Origin: an uncultured Lachnospiraceae bacterium
GTDB taxonomy: Bacteria; Bacillota; Clostridia; Lachnospirales; Lachnospiraceae
Reading direction: 5' to 3'
NCBI GenBank assembly: GCA_944383965.1
Contig: CALWRQ010000007.1
Span: 1-44,524, forward strand
DNA: 44,524 bases
Shown: piece by piece, positions 24,355 through 32,731 of the stretch
How positions within the stretch are numbered: the stretch's first letter is position 1
Layout of the letters: each line of letters opens with the position of its first letter
The notes under the pieces: generated by a model
Told to the model about the DNA's origin: nothing
Database searches by the model: none
The model's input: only the letters and a program-made list of their open reading frames with translations
Translations under genes and position numbers: made by a program

Positions 24355-25506
24355 ATGGAATATATTTTAAGAACATTTGGGAATCTTCTTCAGCAGACGG
24401 CATTTGTAAATCTGACCTGGGGCAACTTTATCATGATCGCAGTTGCATTTATCTTTCTGTACCTGGCGATTAAGAAGGGATTTGAACCGCTTCTTCTGGT
24501 TCCCATCTCCTTTGGTATGCTTTTGGTAAATATCTATCCGGATATCATGCTGGCTCCTGAGGATTCCGCAAACGGAGTGGGCGGCCTGCTTCACTACTTC
24601 TACATTCTGGATGAGTGGAGTATCCTTCCGTCTCTGATTTTCATGGGCGTAGGCGCCATGACGGATTTCGGACCGCTGATCGCCAACCCCAAGAGCTTCC
24701 TTCTGGGAGCAGCAGCTCAGTTCGGTATTTACGGAGCTTACTTCATGGCAATTTTCATGGGCTTCAATGATAAAGCGGCAGCAGCCATGTCCATTATCGG
24801 AGGAGCAGACGGCCCCACTTCCATTTTCCTGTGCGGTAAGCTGGGACAGAAGGAATATATGGGTCCCATCGCAGTGGCAGCATATTCCTACATGGCTCTG
24901 GTGCCTATTATCCAGCCGCCGATCATGAAGCTTCTCACTACAGAAGAGGAAAGAAAGATCAAAATGGAGCAGCTCCGTCCGGTTTCCAAGCTGGAAAAGA
25001 TCTTATTCCCCATTATCGTTACGGTTGTTGTCTGCCTGATCCTGCCCACAACAGCTCCCCTGGTGGGAATGCTGATGCTGGGAAATCTGTTCAGAGAGTC
25101 CGGCGTGGTTAAACAGCTGACAGAGACGGCTTCCAATGCCCTGATGTACATCGTGGTAATTATTCTGGGAACTTCTGTAGGAGCGACTACAAGTGCTGAG
25201 GCATTCCTGAAGCTGGACACCATCAAGATCGTTATCCTTGGCCTGGTAGCGTTTGCTCTGGGTACGGCAGCAGGCGTGATCTTCGGAAAGATCATGTGCA
25301 AGGTGACCGGAGGAAAGGTGAATCCGCTGATCGGTTCTGCCGGTGTATCCGCGGTTCCCATGGCGGCCCGCGTATCTCAGAAGGTGGGCTCAGAGGCCGA
25401 TCCGACAAACTTCCTGCTGATGCACGCCATGGGTCCCAACGTGGCCGGCGTAATTGGTACGGCGGTGGCGGCCGGTGCCTTCATGGCGATCTTCGGAGTA
25501 AAATAA
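24355..25506 (+). CDS. oadB: Na+-translocating decarboxylase beta subunit
   Basis: This 383-residue integral membrane protein decarboxylates carboxybiotin and exports Na+ (OadB/MmdB/GcdB family). The family regions are visible: IFMGVGAMTDFGPLIANP near the first third, the Na+-site segment IGGADGPTSIF, and the C-terminal PLIGSAGVSAVPMAARV and HAMGPNVAGVIG (with Asn and Gly of region VIII). About nine to eleven hydrophobic segments occur in the expected order. Length is typical. The name oadB is used for the family; the operon could equally serve methylmalonyl-CoA or another acyl-CoA. GGAGGG lies upstream of the start. Confidence 0.94.
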   Translation: MEYILRTFGNLLQQTAFVNLTWGNFIMIAVAFIFLYLAIKKGFEPLLLVPISFGMLLVNIYPDIMLAPEDSANGVGGLLHYFYILDEWSILPSLIFMGVGAMTDFGPLIANPKSFLLGAAAQFGIYGAYFMAIFMGFNDKAAAAMSIIGGADGPTSIFLCGKLGQKEYMGPIAVAAYSYMALVPIIQPPIMKLLTTEEERKIKMEQLRPVSKLEKILFPIIVTVVVCLILPTTAPLVGMLMLGNLFRESGVVKQLTETASNALMYIVVIILGTSVGATTSAEAFLKLDTIKIVILGLVAFALGTAAGVIFGKIMCKVTGGKVNPLIGSAGVSAVPMAARVSQKVGSEADPTNFLLMHAMGPNVAGVIGTAVAAGAFMAIFGVK

Positions 25507-25552
25507 TGCCTCTTGCTGAGGTTTAATACATTTCGTTTTAGGAGGAATAATC

Positions 25553-26965
25553 ATGGCTGAAATAGAGAAAAAGCCGGTTAAGATCGTGGAAACCGTCCTT
25601 CGTGACGCCCATCAGTCTTTGATCGCAACCAGAATGACCACAGAGCAGATGCTTCCTATTGTTGACAAGATGGACAAGGTCGGCTTCCATGCAGTGGAGT
25701 GCTGGGGCGGCGCTACCTTTGATGCCTGCCTGCGCTTCCTGAAGGAAGATCCCTGGGAGAGACTGAGAAAGCTGAAAGACGGCTTTAAGAATACAAAGCT
25801 GCAGATGCTGTTCCGCGGACAGAACATTCTGGGATACAATCATTATGCCGATGATGTGGTGGAGTATTTCGTACAGAAGTCCGTAGCAAACGGAATCGAC
25901 ATTATTCGTATTTTTGACTGCTTAAATGATATCCGCAACCTGCAGACGGCAGTCAAAGCCGCAAACAAGGAAAAGGCTCATGTGCAGATTGCGCTGTGCT
26001 ATACCCTGGGAGATGCTTACACTCTGGATTACTGGAAAAAGATCGCCAAAGAGATCGAGGAGATGGGAGCCGATTCCCTGTGCATCAAGGATATGGCCGG
26101 ACTGCTTACTCCCTATGCGGCTTCCGAGCTGGTAAGAGCCTTGAAGGAATCTACCTCTCTGCCTATTGACCTGCACACCCATTATACTTCCGGCGTAGCC
26201 TCCATGACCTATTTAAAGGCTGTGGAAGCAGGCTGCGACATCATTGACTGTGCCATGAGCCCGTTTGCTCTGGGAACCAGCCAGCCGGCTACGGAAGTAA
26301 TGGTGGAGACCTTCCGTCCTACCCCCTACGATACGGGATACGATCAGAACCTTCTGGCGGAGATTGCGGATTATTTCCGTCCCCTTCGTGAGGAGTGCTT
26401 AAAGAGCGGTCTGATGAATCCCAAGGTACTGGGCGTGGATATCAAAGCCCTTCAGTATCAGGTACCCGGCGGCATGCTGTCCAACCTGGTTTCCCAGCTG
26501 AAGGAAGCAGGAAAAGAGGATAAATATCAGGAAGTTCTGGAAGAGATCCCGAAGGTAAGAAAAGACTTCGGAGATCCGCCTCTGGTAACTCCCTCTTCTC
26601 AGATCGTAGGAACTCAGGCGGTTATGAACGTGATCGCCGGAGAGCGGTATAAACTGGTTCCGAAGGAGTCCAAGAAGATCATGCTGGGTGAGTTCGGTCA
26701 GACCGTAGCTCCGTTCAACAAAGAGGTACAGAAGAAGATCATCGGAGACGAAACTCCCATTACCTGCCGTCCGGCAGATCTGATCCAGCCTCAGCTGCCT
26801 CAGTTTGAAAAGGAATGTGCACAGTGGAAACAGCAGGATGAGGATGTACTGTCCTATGCTCTGTTCCCCAAGGTAGCAGAGGAATTCTTCAAATACCGTG
26901 AAGCACAGCAGAAAAAGGTGGATGCATCGGTAGCGGACACCAAGAGCAAGGCCTATCCTGTATAA
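25553..26965 (+). CDS. oadA: Oxaloacetate decarboxylase alpha / 5S-type carboxyltransferase without biotin domain
   Basis: The 470-residue protein has the HMGL-like TIM-barrel carboxyltransferase domain: TVLRDAHQSLIATRM, AVECWGGATFD, DLHTHYTSG (metal-binding His pair), and CAMSPFALGTSQPATE. The conserved central domain follows with PGGMLSNL and VTPSSQIVGTQA. It stops at residue 470 before any biotinyl domain, as in transcarboxylase 5S or PycB-type subunits, so it must rely on the carrier at 23934. It likely exchanges carboxyl groups between oxaloacetate/pyruvate and biotin. Last gene of the operon; terminator at 26991. Confidence 0.92.
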   Translation: MAEIEKKPVKIVETVLRDAHQSLIATRMTTEQMLPIVDKMDKVGFHAVECWGGATFDACLRFLKEDPWERLRKLKDGFKNTKLQMLFRGQNILGYNHYADDVVEYFVQKSVANGIDIIRIFDCLNDIRNLQTAVKAANKEKAHVQIALCYTLGDAYTLDYWKKIAKEIEEMGADSLCIKDMAGLLTPYAASELVRALKESTSLPIDLHTHYTSGVASMTYLKAVEAGCDIIDCAMSPFALGTSQPATEVMVETFRPTPYDTGYDQNLLAEIADYFRPLREECLKSGLMNPKVLGVDIKALQYQVPGGMLSNLVSQLKEAGKEDKYQEVLEEIPKVRKDFGDPPLVTPSSQIVGTQAVMNVIAGERYKLVPKESKKIMLGEFGQTVAPFNKEVQKKIIGDETPITCRPADLIQPQLPQFEKECAQWKQQDEDVLSYALFPKVAEEFFKYREAQQKKVDASVADTKSKAYPV

Positions 26966-26990
26966 GCCGCAGAAAAACATATGATTTCAA

Positions 26991-27024
26991 GAGCCCCCGG
27001 CGTCCGAAGCGCCGGGGGCTCTTT
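26991..27024 (+). terminator. Strong rho-independent terminator of the decarboxylase operon
   Basis: GC-rich 12-base stem GAGCCCCCGGCG / CGCCGGGGGCTC (26991-27002 and 27010-27021) followed by TTTCG. Confidence 0.85.
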
Positions 27025-27087
27025 CGTCCGTCATCCATGAAGAAATTCGGGATTTTTAAGAAATTCCGGATAATCGTAAGAATAATG

Positions 27088-27118
27088 TTGGGAAATTTTC
27101 AGAAATTTATGCTATAAT
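27088..27118 (+). promoter_or_regulatory. Weak candidate promoter for the first wall-binding protein
   Basis: A clear extended -10 TATAAT (27113-27118, TGCTATAAT) with a poor -35 TTGGGA (27088-27093) at 19 bases. AT-rich sequence upstream. Confidence 0.45.
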
Positions 27119-27180
27119 ATAGAAAATGGTAGAGGAAAATCCGGTGTAGCTGAAAATTATGAGATAAAGGAGGAACGGAT

Positions 27181-28407
27181 ATGAAAAAATGGGCAGTTGC
27201 AGCATGTGCGGTGCTGATGAGCGCGGGAATGACCCTTTCAGCGTATGCAGGCTGGAGTCAGAGCAACGGGCAGTGGTACTATTATACGGACAGCGGAACT
27301 CCTGTATACGGGCAGTGGGTCCAGGATGGAGGGAATTGGTATTTCCTGGATTATGACGGAACCATGGCGGTAAACCAGCTGATCGATGACACCTATTATG
27401 TGAATGAGTCGGGAGTGATGCTCACGAACAGCTGGAGATACATTCAGGACGATCCGTGGGCAGCGGAGAGCCACTGGTATTACTTCGGCAGCAACGGACA
27501 GGCTTACGGGGACGGATGGAAAACGATCAACGGGGTAAAATATCATTTCTCCGGTCAGCACATGGATACAGGATGGTATGAGGAAGATAACAATATGTAT
27601 TATCTGGATTCTTCCGGAGCTATGGTGACCGGATGGCAGTACCTGTACTCGGACCGGGCGGATGACTGGAATGACCAGAACTGGTACTACTTCAGCACCA
27701 CCGGACGGATGTCCCGTTCCAGAGAGCAGTCCATCGGCGGTGCGGATTATATCTTTGATCAGTATGGCAGAATGCTTACCGGATGGGTGGATCCGGAGAA
27801 CTTTACCAGCGCTTACTATGATAACATTACGGATGACGTGAACCGCCTGGTTTACTGTGAGGCCAGCGGAAATGAGGCCAGCGGATGGCGTTATCTCCCT
27901 ACTCCCGATGAGTCTGATGAAAACTGGTACTATTTCCGAAACGGCCGGGCCTATACGGCATCCTACAAGACCACGGCGCTCAGCGACCGCTATGGGGTGG
28001 CCAGGATCGACAACAAGATCTACTGCTTTACCGCAAACGGAAGAATGATTACCGGTGAGCTGGAGCTTTCAGACGGCAGAAACTATTATTTTGACGAAAG
28101 CGGAGCTATGGTGACCGGACGGGTGGATATTGACGGAGAGACTTTTTATTATGACAAGACCGGTTCTCTGGAAAATATCGGCGCCGGATATACGGGAGTG
28201 AAAGACGGATACCTTTATGACAACGGAGCGCTGGTACGGGCTGAGGACGGCATGCGCTATGAAGTGGTTCATGTGGACGGAAAGGATTACCTGGTTAATG
28301 AAAGCGGAAAGGTAAAAACAGGCGGAACTGCTACGGATGCGGATGGAAATAAGTACGATGTGGATGAGAATGATGACGGCGGCTATACCATTCGCCGTGT
28401 GAACTGA
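27181..28407 (+). CDS. Secreted protein of choline/glucan-binding-type cell-wall repeats
   Basis: The 408-residue protein starts with a signal peptide (MKKWAVAACAVLMSAGMTLSAYA, cleavage after AYA near residue 23). The rest is a run of about 20-residue cell-wall-binding repeats with the pattern GW-x-WYY(F)-x-G-x-M-TGW, for example GQWYYYTDSG, NWYFLDYDGTMAVNQ, SHWYYFGSNGQAYG, NWYYFSTTGRM, YYFDESGAMVTG. No separate catalytic domain was seen. Such repeats bind choline on teichoic acids or polysaccharides. AAAGGAGG lies before the ATG. It is followed by a second such protein at 28568. Its role at the surface is unknown; most relatives carry an enzyme domain, absent here. Confidence 0.88.
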   Translation: MKKWAVAACAVLMSAGMTLSAYAGWSQSNGQWYYYTDSGTPVYGQWVQDGGNWYFLDYDGTMAVNQLIDDTYYVNESGVMLTNSWRYIQDDPWAAESHWYYFGSNGQAYGDGWKTINGVKYHFSGQHMDTGWYEEDNNMYYLDSSGAMVTGWQYLYSDRADDWNDQNWYYFSTTGRMSRSREQSIGGADYIFDQYGRMLTGWVDPENFTSAYYDNITDDVNRLVYCEASGNEASGWRYLPTPDESDENWYYFRNGRAYTASYKTTALSDRYGVARIDNKIYCFTANGRMITGELELSDGRNYYFDESGAMVTGRVDIDGETFYYDKTGSLENIGAGYTGVKDGYLYDNGALVRAEDGMRYEVVHVDGKDYLVNESGKVKTGGTATDADGNKYDVDENDDGGYTIRRVN

Positions 28408-28474
28408 CAGTAACCGGTCTGGGAAGCAGCGGCTGCTGTTCACGGAAAGTTCATGATTTTTAAGCAGGAAGAGG

Positions 28475-28504
28475 TTGCAGTCCGGTGAAGCGGAAGAGTA
28501 TAAT
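28475..28504 (+). promoter_or_regulatory. Predicted promoter for the second wall-binding protein
   Basis: TTGCAG (28475-28480) and TATAAT (28499-28504) with an 18-base spacer. The transcript would begin near 28511 and contain the hairpin at 28529. Confidence 0.55.
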
Positions 28505-28528
28505 GTCATACATAGCTGAATGACGGAG

Positions 28529-28550
28529 CGGACGGCTGAAGAGCCGTCCG
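28529..28550 (+). promoter_or_regulatory. Leader hairpin before the second wall-binding protein
   Basis: A perfect 9-base stem CGGACGGCT / AGCCGTCCG with GAAG loop lies between the promoter and the Shine-Dalgarno at 28558. It is followed by only three T, so it may be a weak attenuator, an RNA-stability element, or the remains of a terminator of the previous gene. Confidence 0.5.
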
Positions 28551-28567
28551 TTTATGTGGAGGTAATC

Positions 28568-29320
28568 ATGATGAAGAAATTCGGAAAAATGGCAGCAGTA
28601 CTGGGGCTGGCTCTATGGATGGCAGCAGGCAGCGCAGCAGGGGTGTATGCCTATGAATGGGACGAGGAAGAGTATCAGGGAGCAGTGCAGCTGGAAACAC
28701 CAGGAGTATGGTGGGATGATACAAAGGCAGAGTGGGATGAAGTGGAACATGCCTATCAGTATGAGGTCAGAATCTATCGGGACGGTTACCGGGTGGATAC
28801 GATAAAGACCAAGAGCACCAAACTGGACTGCCGTTCCCGGATGGATCGGTCAGGAGAATACACATTCCGCGTTCGCGCCCGTGCCAAGAGCGGAAGCAGC
28901 AGTTATTTCCACAGTGACTGGTCGGAAGAAGCGGAAAGTTATGTAGTGGATGAGGCTATGGCTGAAAAAAACAAGCAGCTCAGCCAGGAAGCAAAGGACG
29001 AACTTTATATTCCGTCCGGAGCTACGGGCCCGGGGGACGCGGTGGGAGCGGACCCGGAAGAAGAGAAGCAGACGGTGACTTCCGGCTGGCAGCAGGATAA
29101 TATGGGCTGGTGGTGGCTGGATGAAAACGGGACTTACCCTGTGAGCCAGTGGAGATATATTGATGGTCAGTGGTACTATTTCAACGAATCCGGGTATATG
29201 AGGACCGGATGGATCCCGTGGAATGGATCCTGGTACTACTGTGACAGCAGCGGAGCCATGCTGACAGATACGACTACGCCCGATGGCTACTATGTGGACG
29301 GAAACGGGATCTGCAGATAA
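28568..29320 (+). CDS. Secreted fibronectin-III-like protein with C-terminal wall-binding repeats
   Basis: The 250-residue protein has a signal peptide (MMKKFGKMAAVLGLALWMAAG to VYAYE), then a beta-rich domain of about 90 residues with the shape of a fibronectin type III module (AEWDEVEHAYQYEVRIYRDG, GEYTFRVRARAKSG, DWSEEAESYVV). An acidic linker leads to three wall-binding repeats (MGWWWLDENGTYP, GQWYYFNESGYMRTGW, GSWYYCDSSGAML). GGAGG precedes tandem ATGs at 28568 and 28571; either could be used. It resembles its upstream neighbour in the repeats, so the two probably arose from a common wall-attached family. Probable surface or adhesion role; not proven. Confidence 0.87.
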   Translation: MMKKFGKMAAVLGLALWMAAGSAAGVYAYEWDEEEYQGAVQLETPGVWWDDTKAEWDEVEHAYQYEVRIYRDGYRVDTIKTKSTKLDCRSRMDRSGEYTFRVRARAKSGSSSYFHSDWSEEAESYVVDEAMAEKNKQLSQEAKDELYIPSGATGPGDAVGADPEEEKQTVTSGWQQDNMGWWWLDENGTYPVSQWRYIDGQWYYFNESGYMRTGWIPWNGSWYYCDSSGAMLTDTTTPDGYYVDGNGICR

Positions 29321-29332
29321 CTGAAAAAATGA

Positions 29333-29379
29333 AAGCCGGAAACCGGAGAGAACTGTTCTTTCCGTTCCCGGCTTTTTTA
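29333..29379 (+). terminator. Rho-independent terminator
   Basis: AAAGCCGG (29333-29340) pairs with CCGGCTTT (29368-29375) and continues inside with CGG/CCG; a run of T follows. It separates the wall-protein gene from spoIIIA. Confidence 0.75.
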
Positions 29380-29442
29380 TTTTGTCCCGGGAACGGAATA
29401 ATCGGAGGAGGCATTCATATATTGAGATAAAGAGGTGAGGAC

Positions 29443-30414
29443 ATGGGGGAAAGAGAAGAATGGATCCGTATTTTCGGAAACGGTATCAGGGAGGTTCTGA
29501 AAGGACTTTCTGTCGAATATGAAAAACTTCAGGAAGTCCGGCTCCGCACAGGACTCCCGCTGTTTATACGATATGAAAACCGGGAATATGGAGTTACGGC
29601 GGAAGGCAGGCTCGTGCAGCCCGGGTCCGGAGACAGCCGCCGGCTTCGGGTAGTGACCGGAGAGGAACTGAGAGACACGGTGGAATGTGCGTCCAGCTAT
29701 TCCCTTTATGCCTATGAGGAGGAAATCCGACAGGGATTCATAACCGTGCGCGGCGGCCACCGCATCGGGTTGGCGGGGAAAACAGTGACCGACAAAGGAG
29801 AGGTGAGAACAATCCGCTACATTTCATCTGTAAACGTAAGGTTTGCGCATCAGGTCAAAGGATGCGGCCTTCCGGTCCTTCCCTTTCTGATGGATGGGGA
29901 CAGGCTCTGCTCCACTCTGATCATATCGCCGCCGGGAGGCGGAAAGACGACTTTGCTGCGGGATCTGATCCGGCTTCTCTCCTGGGGGGCAGGGGATATG
30001 CCGGGCAGAAATGTGGGAGTGGCGGATGAGAGGGGGGAGATCGGAGCCTGCTATGAAGGAATTCCGCAGAATGATCTGGGGCCCCGGGCAGATGTGCTGG
30101 ACGGCTGTCCGAAGGCGCTGGGGCTGATGATGCTTATCCGCACCATGACGCCGCAGGTAGTGGCAGCGGATGAGCTTGGAAGTGAAGAAGACCTGAATGC
30201 AGCAGAGTATGGAGCGAACTGCGGCTGCTCCCTGCTGGCTACGGCTCACGGCAGCAGTCTGGATGAGATCCGGAAAAAGGCGGCATTCCGACGGCTGGAG
30301 ACGAAAGGAGTTTTTGACAGGTTCGTTATTTTGAAGGGCAGTGAGCGTGCCGGACAGGTGAAGGAGATCAGGGACGGAGAAGGAAGAATCTTAAAGGAGT
30401 GGATAAGCGGATGA
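29443..30414 (+). CDS. spoIIIAA: Stage III sporulation ATPase SpoIIIAA
   Basis: This 323-residue cytoplasmic ATPase resembles type II/IV secretion motors and powers the mother-cell-to-forespore channel. Motifs: the N-terminal EVRLRTGLPL, TVRGGHRIGLAGK, Walker A SPPGGGKTTLL at about residues 166-176, and Walker B-like VVAADELGSEED. It is the first gene of the complete eight-gene spoIIIA operon. GAGGTGAGG precedes the ATG. A sigma-E promoter is expected by analogy with Bacillus, but I could not find a convincing one in the 60 bases after the preceding terminator. The stop overlaps the next start. Confidence 0.96.
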   Translation: MGEREEWIRIFGNGIREVLKGLSVEYEKLQEVRLRTGLPLFIRYENREYGVTAEGRLVQPGSGDSRRLRVVTGEELRDTVECASSYSLYAYEEEIRQGFITVRGGHRIGLAGKTVTDKGEVRTIRYISSVNVRFAHQVKGCGLPVLPFLMDGDRLCSTLIISPPGGGKTTLLRDLIRLLSWGAGDMPGRNVGVADERGEIGACYEGIPQNDLGPRADVLDGCPKALGLMMLIRTMTPQVVAADELGSEEDLNAAEYGANCGCSLLATAHGSSLDEIRKKAAFRRLETKGVFDRFVILKGSERAGQVKEIRDGEGRILKEWISG

Positions 30415-30926
30415 TCAAAACGGCTGGAGCGGTTCTGGTTCTTCTGGGAGCAGCCGGACTGGGGAATTTTTTTTCTGCCCGTTTTTCTGCCAGAATTCGC
30501 TTTCTGGAAGAACTCCGCCTGCTTGTGTTTTTTCTCAAGGGTGAGATTCTTTATGCGAATTCTTCTTTAAAAGAGGCGTTTTTCCACGCGGGAGAACGGC
30601 TTGAGGGGGAAATCGGAGTGTTTTCACAAAAAGTGGCGGAACGGATCGGAGAAAGGCAGGGAATGGCCTTCGGGCAGATCTGGGAGGAGGAGACAGCTGC
30701 GCTGAAGAATCTTCCTCTTTCCGGAGAGGAGTTCTGCCAGCTGAAGGAGTTCGGGAGGCAGCTGGGATACCTGGACAGGCAGATGCAGGAAAGAATCCTG
30801 CTGCTTTATCTGGAGCAGCTGGAGCGGGCGGCGGACAGCCTGAGAGAGAAACGGCGGGAGGCCTGCCGGCTGTATCTGGGCCTGCCTCTGGCTGCCGGCC
30901 TGTTTTTTGTGATCATGGTGTATTAG
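30411..30926 (+). CDS. spoIIIAB: Stage III sporulation protein AB
   Basis: This 171-residue membrane protein has an N-terminal helix (IKTAGAVLVLLGAAGLGNFFS), the family segment RIRFLEELRLLVFFLKGEILYA, and a C-terminal helix LYLGLPLAAGLFFVIMVY. It resembles a short GspF/T2SS inner-membrane platform. ATG 30411 overlaps the spoIIIAA stop (ATGA) and is preferred over GTG at 30399, because AAAGGAG precedes it at the right distance. Length fits the family. Confidence 0.92.
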   Translation: MIKTAGAVLVLLGAAGLGNFFSARFSARIRFLEELRLLVFFLKGEILYANSSLKEAFFHAGERLEGEIGVFSQKVAERIGERQGMAFGQIWEEETAALKNLPLSGEEFCQLKEFGRQLGYLDRQMQERILLLYLEQLERAADSLREKRREACRLYLGLPLAAGLFFVIMVY

Positions 30927-30935
30927 GAGGAAGAG

Positions 30936-31130
30936 ATGGAAGTCAATCTGATTTTTAAGATCGCGGCAGTGGGAATCCTGGTCTCCGTCGTGTGTCAGGT
31001 GCTTAAACACAGCGGGAGAGAAGAGCAGGCATTTCTCACCAGCCTGGCCGGACTGGTCCTGGTCCTCTTCTGGATGATCCCTTATATTTATGATCTGTTT
31101 GAAACCATAAAACAACTGTTTGCTCTGTAG
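30936..31130 (+). CDS. spoIIIAC: Stage III sporulation protein AC
   Basis: The 64-residue protein has two hydrophobic helices (LIFKIAAVGILVSVVCQVL and LTSLAGLVLVLFWMIPYIYDLF in parts) and the short loop KHSGREEQ between them, as expected for SpoIIIAC. AGGAGGAAGAG lies before the ATG, ten bases after spoIIIAB. It is expected in the mother-cell membrane with SpoIIIAD. Confidence 0.93.
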   Translation: MEVNLIFKIAAVGILVSVVCQVLKHSGREEQAFLTSLAGLVLVLFWMIPYIYDLFETIKQLFAL

Positions 31131-31141
31131 GAGGTGAAAAA

Positions 31142-31528
31142 ATGACCATAATCGGTGCGGCAGCGGCCGGGCTGACGGCAGTGCTGCTGGCAGTACAGCT
31201 CAAAAGTGTAAAAAGCGAATATGGAATTTATCTGGTGATGGCGGCCGGTATTTTCATTTTTCTATACGGTTTGTCCAGAATGAAAATCGTTCTTGAGACG
31301 CTGGAGATGATCCGTTCCTGTATTCAGGTGGACTCTGCCTACCTGAGCACACTGATCAAGATGATCGGAATTGCCTATGTGGCGGAATTTACTTCAGGTA
31401 TATGCAAAGATGCGGGGTACGGAGCAGTGGGAAATCAGATCGAATTGTTCGGAAAACTGTCCATTCTTTCAGTGAGCATGCCGGTTTTTGCGGCGCTGAT
31501 CGAGACCATGCAGTCTTTTCTGGCCTAG
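31142..31528 (+). CDS. spoIIIAD: Stage III sporulation protein AD
   Basis: This 128-residue protein has about four hydrophobic segments. It shows the family features KSVKSEYGIYLVMAAGIFIFLY, and KMIGIAYVAEFTSGICKDAG with GNQIELFGKLSILS near the C-terminus (given in parts). Part of the mother-cell side of the feeding-tube complex. AGGAGGTG precedes the ATG eleven bases after spoIIIAC. Confidence 0.93.
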   Translation: MTIIGAAAAGLTAVLLAVQLKSVKSEYGIYLVMAAGIFIFLYGLSRMKIVLETLEMIRSCIQVDSAYLSTLIKMIGIAYVAEFTSGICKDAGYGAVGNQIELFGKLSILSVSMPVFAALIETMQSFLA

Positions 31529-31545
31529 GAAGGCAGGGAGGAGCG

Positions 31546-32718
31546 ATGGCAGAAGGGAAGAAAACAGGAAAAAGGGCGGGACGCATCCTGTGCCTGCTTT
31601 GCTTTGCGGTTTTCCTGGCTGTAGGGTGGAAGTATGAAGTTTACGGATCCGAACCCGGAGAATTTCAGGATTATGATCTTTCTGAAGCAGAGCAGCTTCT
31701 GGAAAGGTATCTGGGAAGCGGCAGAACGGAGATTACTTTTTCCGGCCTGCTGTCGGCTCTGATGCGGGGTGATTTTTCAGAAGCAGCGGGCCTCCTGGCG
31801 GAAGAGGTCAGGGAAGGACTTACGGGCGGTCTGCGGGAGAGCCTGGGGTGGCTGGGGCCGTTCATGGTTCTGGGGACTGCCGGAGCGGTGTTTGCAGGGA
31901 TCGCAGGGGTTCTTCAGACGGGCCAGGTGTCGGAGACCGGATTTTTCGTGACATATCTGCTGATCTTCACTTTGCTGGCCGCCGGATTTTCTCAGGGAGC
32001 AGCTCTGGCGAAAGAAGCGCTGGAACAGGTGTCAGAGGTGATGCGGGCACTTATGCCCTCCTATTTTCTGGCGGCAGCTTTTGCCGGAGGAGCGGTGACG
32101 GCAGCAGGGCTGTATGAGGGAATGCTGCTGATGATTACAGGAGTGCAGGGGCTGTTTCTGAAGGTTCTTCTTCCTGGGACGGAGATCTGTTTTCTGCTCA
32201 TGCTGGCCGGCCATATGGTCAGAGAGGACCTGTTTGTCAGACTCAGAGAGGTTCTGCAGACGGCTGTGAGCTGGGGAATCCGGACGGCTGTAGGGCTGGT
32301 GGTAGGAATCCAGCTCCTTCAGGGAATGGTGCTTCCTTATGCGGATGCAGTAAAAAACAGCGGACTGACAAAGGCCCTGGAAGCCATACCGGGAATCGGA
32401 CAGGGAATGGGCATTGCGGCAAAAATGGTAATGGGGTCCGGTGTTCTGATCAAAAATACCCTGGGAGTGGGGGCGGTGCTTCTTCTGGCACTGCTCACTC
32501 TTGTTCCGGTGGTGAAACTGGGAATTCTGGCTCTTTTCTACCAGCTGGCTGCGGCGGCGCTGGAACCGGTCTGCGACAAACGGATCACCTCCTGCGTGGC
32601 GGAGGCGGCAGGGGGGTACCGGCTGCTTTTAAAACTGGTGGCTTCAGCTTTCAGCCTGTTTGTGATTGCTGTAGCCCTGGTATGTACGGCTACGAATGTC
32701 ACCTATTATGCAGGATGA
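31546..32718 (+). CDS. spoIIIAE: Stage III sporulation protein AE
   Basis: This 390-residue polytopic membrane protein has a signal-like N-terminus (RILCLLCFAVFLAVG) and a soluble segment up to about residue 110, then six to eight membrane helices (FMVLGTAGAVFAGIAG, LLIFTLLAAGFSQGA, SYFLAAAFAGGAVTAAG, IRTAVGLVVGIQLLQG, VGAVLLLALLTLVPVV). YADAVKNSGL and EAIPGIGQGM match SpoIIIAE. ATG 31546 is chosen because GGGAGGAG precedes it; a frame opening at 31402 would overlap spoIIIAD. Proposed transmembrane channel part. Confidence 0.94.
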   Translation: MAEGKKTGKRAGRILCLLCFAVFLAVGWKYEVYGSEPGEFQDYDLSEAEQLLERYLGSGRTEITFSGLLSALMRGDFSEAAGLLAEEVREGLTGGLRESLGWLGPFMVLGTAGAVFAGIAGVLQTGQVSETGFFVTYLLIFTLLAAGFSQGAALAKEALEQVSEVMRALMPSYFLAAAFAGGAVTAAGLYEGMLLMITGVQGLFLKVLLPGTEICFLLMLAGHMVREDLFVRLREVLQTAVSWGIRTAVGLVVGIQLLQGMVLPYADAVKNSGLTKALEAIPGIGQGMGIAAKMVMGSGVLIKNTLGVGAVLLLALLTLVPVVKLGILALFYQLAAAALEPVCDKRITSCVAEAAGGYRLLLKLVASAFSLFVIAVALVCTATNVTYYAG

Positions 32719-32731
32719 AAAGGAGGAAAAT

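Noticed and set aside
27181..28407. Repeats of about 60 bases as a tandem DNA repeat or CRISPR-like array
   Set aside because: They are protein-level wall-binding repeats that vary at DNA level; no conserved spacer/repeat pattern.
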